From a virus, in IMG/VR virus record IMGVR_UViG_3300025085_000166, positions 1-25,601 of that record: DNA of 25,601 nucleotides. One strand, given 5' to 3'. A model generated the notes under the pieces. The model was given only the letters and a program-made list of their open reading frames with translations, searched no databases and was not told the origin of the DNA. The position numbers were made by a program, and so were the translations under genes. Of the stretch, positions 23,389 through 25,601 are shown in pieces. Position 1 is the stretch's first letter. Every line of letters starts with the position of its first letter.

Positions 23389-23622
23389 CTATCCTTTATA
23401 AAGTTGTGGAGTGATTGCTGGATCTAATATACATTCGATCGGCATCTTTACGATTGATATACTTTCACTCGATCTCATATCTTCAGACTTATATTTGTTC
23501 AAGACAATTGTTGCCTCTTCTACAGACTCTGCCTGTACGACATATTTTACCTTGTCTAATCTTGGATTTCCGTTTCCATCCAATTGTTCTTTTTCGTAAC
23601 CTACTGTTGCTAAATAATACAT
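23389..23622 (-). CDS. DUF4494-like small protein
   Basis: A 77-aa protein with the plan of DUF4494: a start with aromatic residues (MYYLATVGYEKEQLDGNGNP), then VKYVVQAESVEEATIVLNKY (25-44) and IVKMPIECIL near the end. In that family I recall a Y-E-K strand, a V-x-x-Y-x-V-x-A strand with a following S-x-x-E-A helix, and a final strand ending in E-I. The family, of unknown function, is mostly found in Bacteroidota and their phages, which supports the host inference. It sits between the 410-aa glycosyltransferase and the HD-like gene with gaps of four bases each. Confidence 0.65.
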   Translation of the reverse strand: MYYLATVGYEKEQLDGNGNPRLDKVKYVVQAESVEEATIVLNKYKSEDMRSSESISIVKMPIECILDPAITPQLYKG

Positions 23623-23626
23623 AATT

Positions 23627-24859
23627 TTACTTTTTTATAATTGATTTTAAAAATTCCACTCTATCCTTAGAAACAGTGGCGAGTGAATATTTATCCTTTA
23701 CTGTTTCATATAGTTTATTACCTAAGTCTTCTATCATATTAGGGTTTTCTATTAACTTCTTCATATGTTTACCCCACTGTTTATGATTTTTGTTTGTTGA
23801 CACTAATAAAGAATTACCTTTAGGGTTAATTCCACCACCACGTTCAACTGAGGACACTAAATCAATAAGATAGGGATCTTCTTCTGTTGCGATGATTGCC
23901 TTCTTATGAAATCCCGCCTCAATTACCTTTAGTTGAGATTTATTAGCGTTAAATTCGGATTTAACCAACGGAGCTAAGGACACATCAAAATAGTTGTAAT
24001 TGGAAGCGTACTTGTTTATATCCATGGTCCATCTACGAACATAGGGTTGGTTTAATTCATCAGGAAATTCTGTTTGTGTAAATGTGTGTAAATGATTTTT
24101 ATAATCTTGAGAAACTGATCTATAATCATTAGTGAAAATATTTTCATATTTAAACCACACGGTTTCCATAGGTTTGATAGGTCTTTCTGACATCTGACCT
24201 GTTTGTCTATTAATCATTTTCATATTCCCTCTCAAATCGAAACCACATAAAACAAATTGTGTTTTACCTTTGTATTGTTGAGTTATTGTTGAAATACCAC
24301 TTTTAATTAATTCTAAGTCGTGTAAGTGGGACGACCCCCCTAACCAACCAAATCTAACTAAATCAGAATCTTTTGGTTTTGGTTTGAATTGAGGTTCTTT
24401 TTCGTTGACCGCATTTGGAAATACTGAAACATTCTTTATTCCTAATAAAGATTTAATTGTTTTTTGATAAATAGGTGTAGTGGTTGTTACATAGTCGGCA
24501 CTTTTAAGTAACTCTGCACGTAATTTACTATACCCATTTCTTTTAAATGTTTCGTAGTTTGGGTGTCTGTGATCTACTCTCCAAAAATCGTCAATATCCA
24601 TAACGACCTTAATCCCCTCTTTTTTTAACCAATTGATTCGGTCTAAATTTAATTGAGATTCTCCTTTGTGTATGAATGAGTGAAAGTATACAATGTCGTA
24701 ATTATCGAAAAATTTATTTTCGTTAGGTACGTCGAATACGAGATCAACATGTACTTCATCTGAATGGTTATCACCAATGTAAGTAAATGGATCTATGATT
24801 CTATATTTCCCAACACCGTGACTATCAGACGGGATTGCGAGTACTCTAACTTTTGACAT
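23627..24859 (-). CDS. GT-B type glycosyltransferase (410 aa)
   Basis: GT4-like enzyme of 410 aa. N-terminal part (1-160): VRVLAIPSDSHGVGKYRIID (4-23) with the Gly-rich acceptor loop, YDIVYFHSFIHKGES (54-68), VVMDIDDFWRVD (85-96). C-terminal donor part (165-410): VRFGWLGGSSHLHDLELI (168-185), FVLCGFDLRGN (202-212), NKSQLKVIEAGFHKKAIIAT (306-325), which includes the acidic residue (Glu314) of the donor site. No transmembrane segment. It is the largest of three glycosyltransferases in the leftward arm. A Bacteroidota-type promoter candidate precedes it. Possible roles are DNA base glycosylation, virion glycosylation or host-surface changes; the sequence does not tell which. Confidence 0.88.
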   Translation of the reverse strand: MSKVRVLAIPSDSHGVGKYRIIDPFTYIGDNHSDEVHVDLVFDVPNENKFFDNYDIVYFHSFIHKGESQLNLDRINWLKKEGIKVVMDIDDFWRVDHRHPNYETFKRNGYSKLRAELLKSADYVTTTTPIYQKTIKSLLGIKNVSVFPNAVNEKEPQFKPKPKDSDLVRFGWLGGSSHLHDLELIKSGISTITQQYKGKTQFVLCGFDLRGNMKMINRQTGQMSERPIKPMETVWFKYENIFTNDYRSVSQDYKNHLHTFTQTEFPDELNQPYVRRWTMDINKYASNYNYFDVSLAPLVKSEFNANKSQLKVIEAGFHKKAIIATEEDPYLIDLVSSVERGGGINPKGNSLLVSTNKNHKQWGKHMKKLIENPNMIEDLGNKLYETVKDKYSLATVSKDRVEFLKSIIKK

Positions 24860-24876
24860 ATATTATTGTTATATAT

Positions 24877-24908
24877 CAAAATATAAGAAAAAAATATGAT
24901 GAAATCAA
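24877..24908 (-). promoter_or_regulatory. Putative Bacteroidota-type promoter TTG-N20-TATATTTTG
   Basis: On the minus strand TTG (24906-24908) is followed after 20 bases by TATATTTTG (24877-24885), which ends 17 bases before the glycosyltransferase ATG at 24859. The spacing and elements match the candidate at 4731-4763. It would let host polymerase transcribe the glycosyltransferase-to-sigma block before late sigma is made. Pattern-based only. Confidence 0.35.
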
Positions 24909-24911
24909 TCC

Positions 24912-25517
24912 TTACTTGGACTTATTTACTCCAGTAATTTTACCTTTGAATATGGAATCTCCTACTTTAAGTACTAAAGTCTCGTTAATTGATGCCGTTT
25001 TAGATGCTGTTAAAATTAATTCTAACTTTCGATCAACAATTTCTTCCAAGGTATCTTTAATTGTTTCTTTAATAAGTGATTGTATATCTAAGTTGTTCGT
25101 TCCTTCTGAAATCACTTGTTTAGGTTTTGATGTGGATTTTTTAGATGTCGACAATCCTTCTCTCTCCATTAATTTTTTAGCCCCTTTTAACAAGTCCATA
25201 TCTAACCCATCACCCAATGAAATTTGATCCATTGTTGGTATTGGGTTACTTATCATTGCTCGTTTTATTGAGTCGGGTAATTTAGAATTATTAATCTTAT
25301 CCTCGTTCACTACGTTGGTCGCAACGTTTCTTGTATTTGGTTTACTTTCTATTTGAGATACTGCATCACTAGCACTTCTTTGTAAAACAGACTCATCTAT
25401 GTTACCTGTAGTGTAGTCCCCTCCGTCAACCTTAGTCATAACTTTTTTAGCATTAACTAATTTAGACATAAGATCCGTTGGACTTATAGGTTTTGTATTT
25501 AATTGTGTATCTGACAT
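24912..25517 (-). CDS. Unknown 201-aa protein with conserved C-terminal strand motif
   Basis: The N-terminal 135 residues are polar, Ser/Thr/Asn-rich and probably unstructured or lightly helical. Residues of about 143-165 form an amphipathic helix (SLIKETIKDTLEEIVDRKLE). The last 25 residues, ending LVLKVGDSIFKGKITGVNKS, form a small beta motif. I have seen this helix plus VGD-x-x-F-x-GKIT ending in hypothetical proteins of marine T4-like phages, without a function. It is transcribed ahead of the glycosyltransferase gene and separated from it by 52 bases that carry a promoter candidate. Confidence 0.75.
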   Translation of the reverse strand: MSDTQLNTKPISPTDLMSKLVNAKKVMTKVDGGDYTTGNIDESVLQRSASDAVSQIESKPNTRNVATNVVNEDKINNSKLPDSIKRAMISNPIPTMDQISLGDGLDMDLLKGAKKLMEREGLSTSKKSTSKPKQVISEGTNNLDIQSLIKETIKDTLEEIVDRKLELILTASKTASINETLVLKVGDSIFKGKITGVNKSK

Positions 25518-25556
25518 TGTATTATAGTTTGTTAAAATATAAACTTTTATTTCTTA

Positions 25557-25601
25557 TTAATAAAGTAATCTTTTGATTCTCTTTATATTCTCATTTAAAC
25601 C
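25557..25601 (-). CDS. C-terminal end of a gene running off the right edge
   Basis: Reading leftward from the window end gives 14 codons, GLNENIKRIKRLLY, then TAA at 25557-25559. The basic helical ending (N-E-N-I-K-R-I-K) resembles C-terminal tails of small marine phage proteins, and the position 40 bases before the next gene start fits the dense packing here. The evidence is thin because the frame is short and truncated. Confidence 0.4.
   Translation of the reverse strand, partial: GLNENIKRIKRLLY

Noticed and set aside
1-25601. tRNA genes, CRISPR arrays, insertion sequences, attachment sites
   Set aside because: Intergenic spaces are nearly all under 110 bases and show no cloverleaf, spaced repeats, transposase or terminal repeats that I could recognise.

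Overview
The window is a densely coded (about 97%), AT-rich piece of a T4-like tailed phage genome. A recognisable head module is present: large terminase (gp17-like), portal (gp20-like), prohead protease (gp21-like), scaffold core (gp22-like) and major capsid protein (gp23-like), plus a probable gp55-like late sigma factor and a baseplate hub-like protein. Three things point to a Bacteroidota (flavobacterial-type) host. First, nearly all genes lack a Shine-Dalgarno sequence and have A/T-only leaders. Second, the phage carries a ribosomal protein bS21 of the Bacteroidota type. Third, there is a small protein resembling DUF4494, a family I associate with Bacteroidota and their phages. The host is inferred, not proven.

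Layout. Bases 1-9629 read mostly rightward: terminase, portal, a 244-aa unknown in the position of T4 gp67/gp68, [bS21 on the opposite strand], a 141-aa unknown, protease, scaffold, capsid, a strong terminator, then dCMP deaminase. Bases 9586-25601 read leftward. From the convergence point rightward (that is, 3' to 5' in transcription order) they hold a cupin-like protein; four small proteins that look like internal head proteins or unknowns (9897-12595); a block of probable virion/baseplate genes (12610-17993); the sigma factor; a GT2-type and a GT-B glycosyltransferase; a HAD-like protein; PhoH-like ATPase; dUTPase; a degenerate HD protein; a DUF4494-like protein; a second GT-B glycosyltransferase; and a 201-aa unknown. 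A short gene tail runs off the right edge.

How it fits together. The terminase and portal package DNA; protease, scaffold and capsid build the prohead. Several leftward genes contain (L/I)xE|(A/G) sites of the kind T4 gp21 cuts, next to very basic segments, so they may be internal proteins processed in the prohead. dCMP deaminase and dUTPase both supply dUMP for dTTP synthesis. An eight-member motif, TATTTATA/TATTTATTA, lies directly upstream of gene starts on both strands and may be the late promoter read by the gp55-like factor. Its distance to the start codon falls in two classes (2-4 nt and 16-19 nt), and the first class raises the possibility of leaderless late mRNAs.

The most interesting points are the phage bS21 in an SD-independent translation setting, the bimodal late motif, and the possible polyprotein of basic internal head proteins at 10399-11382.
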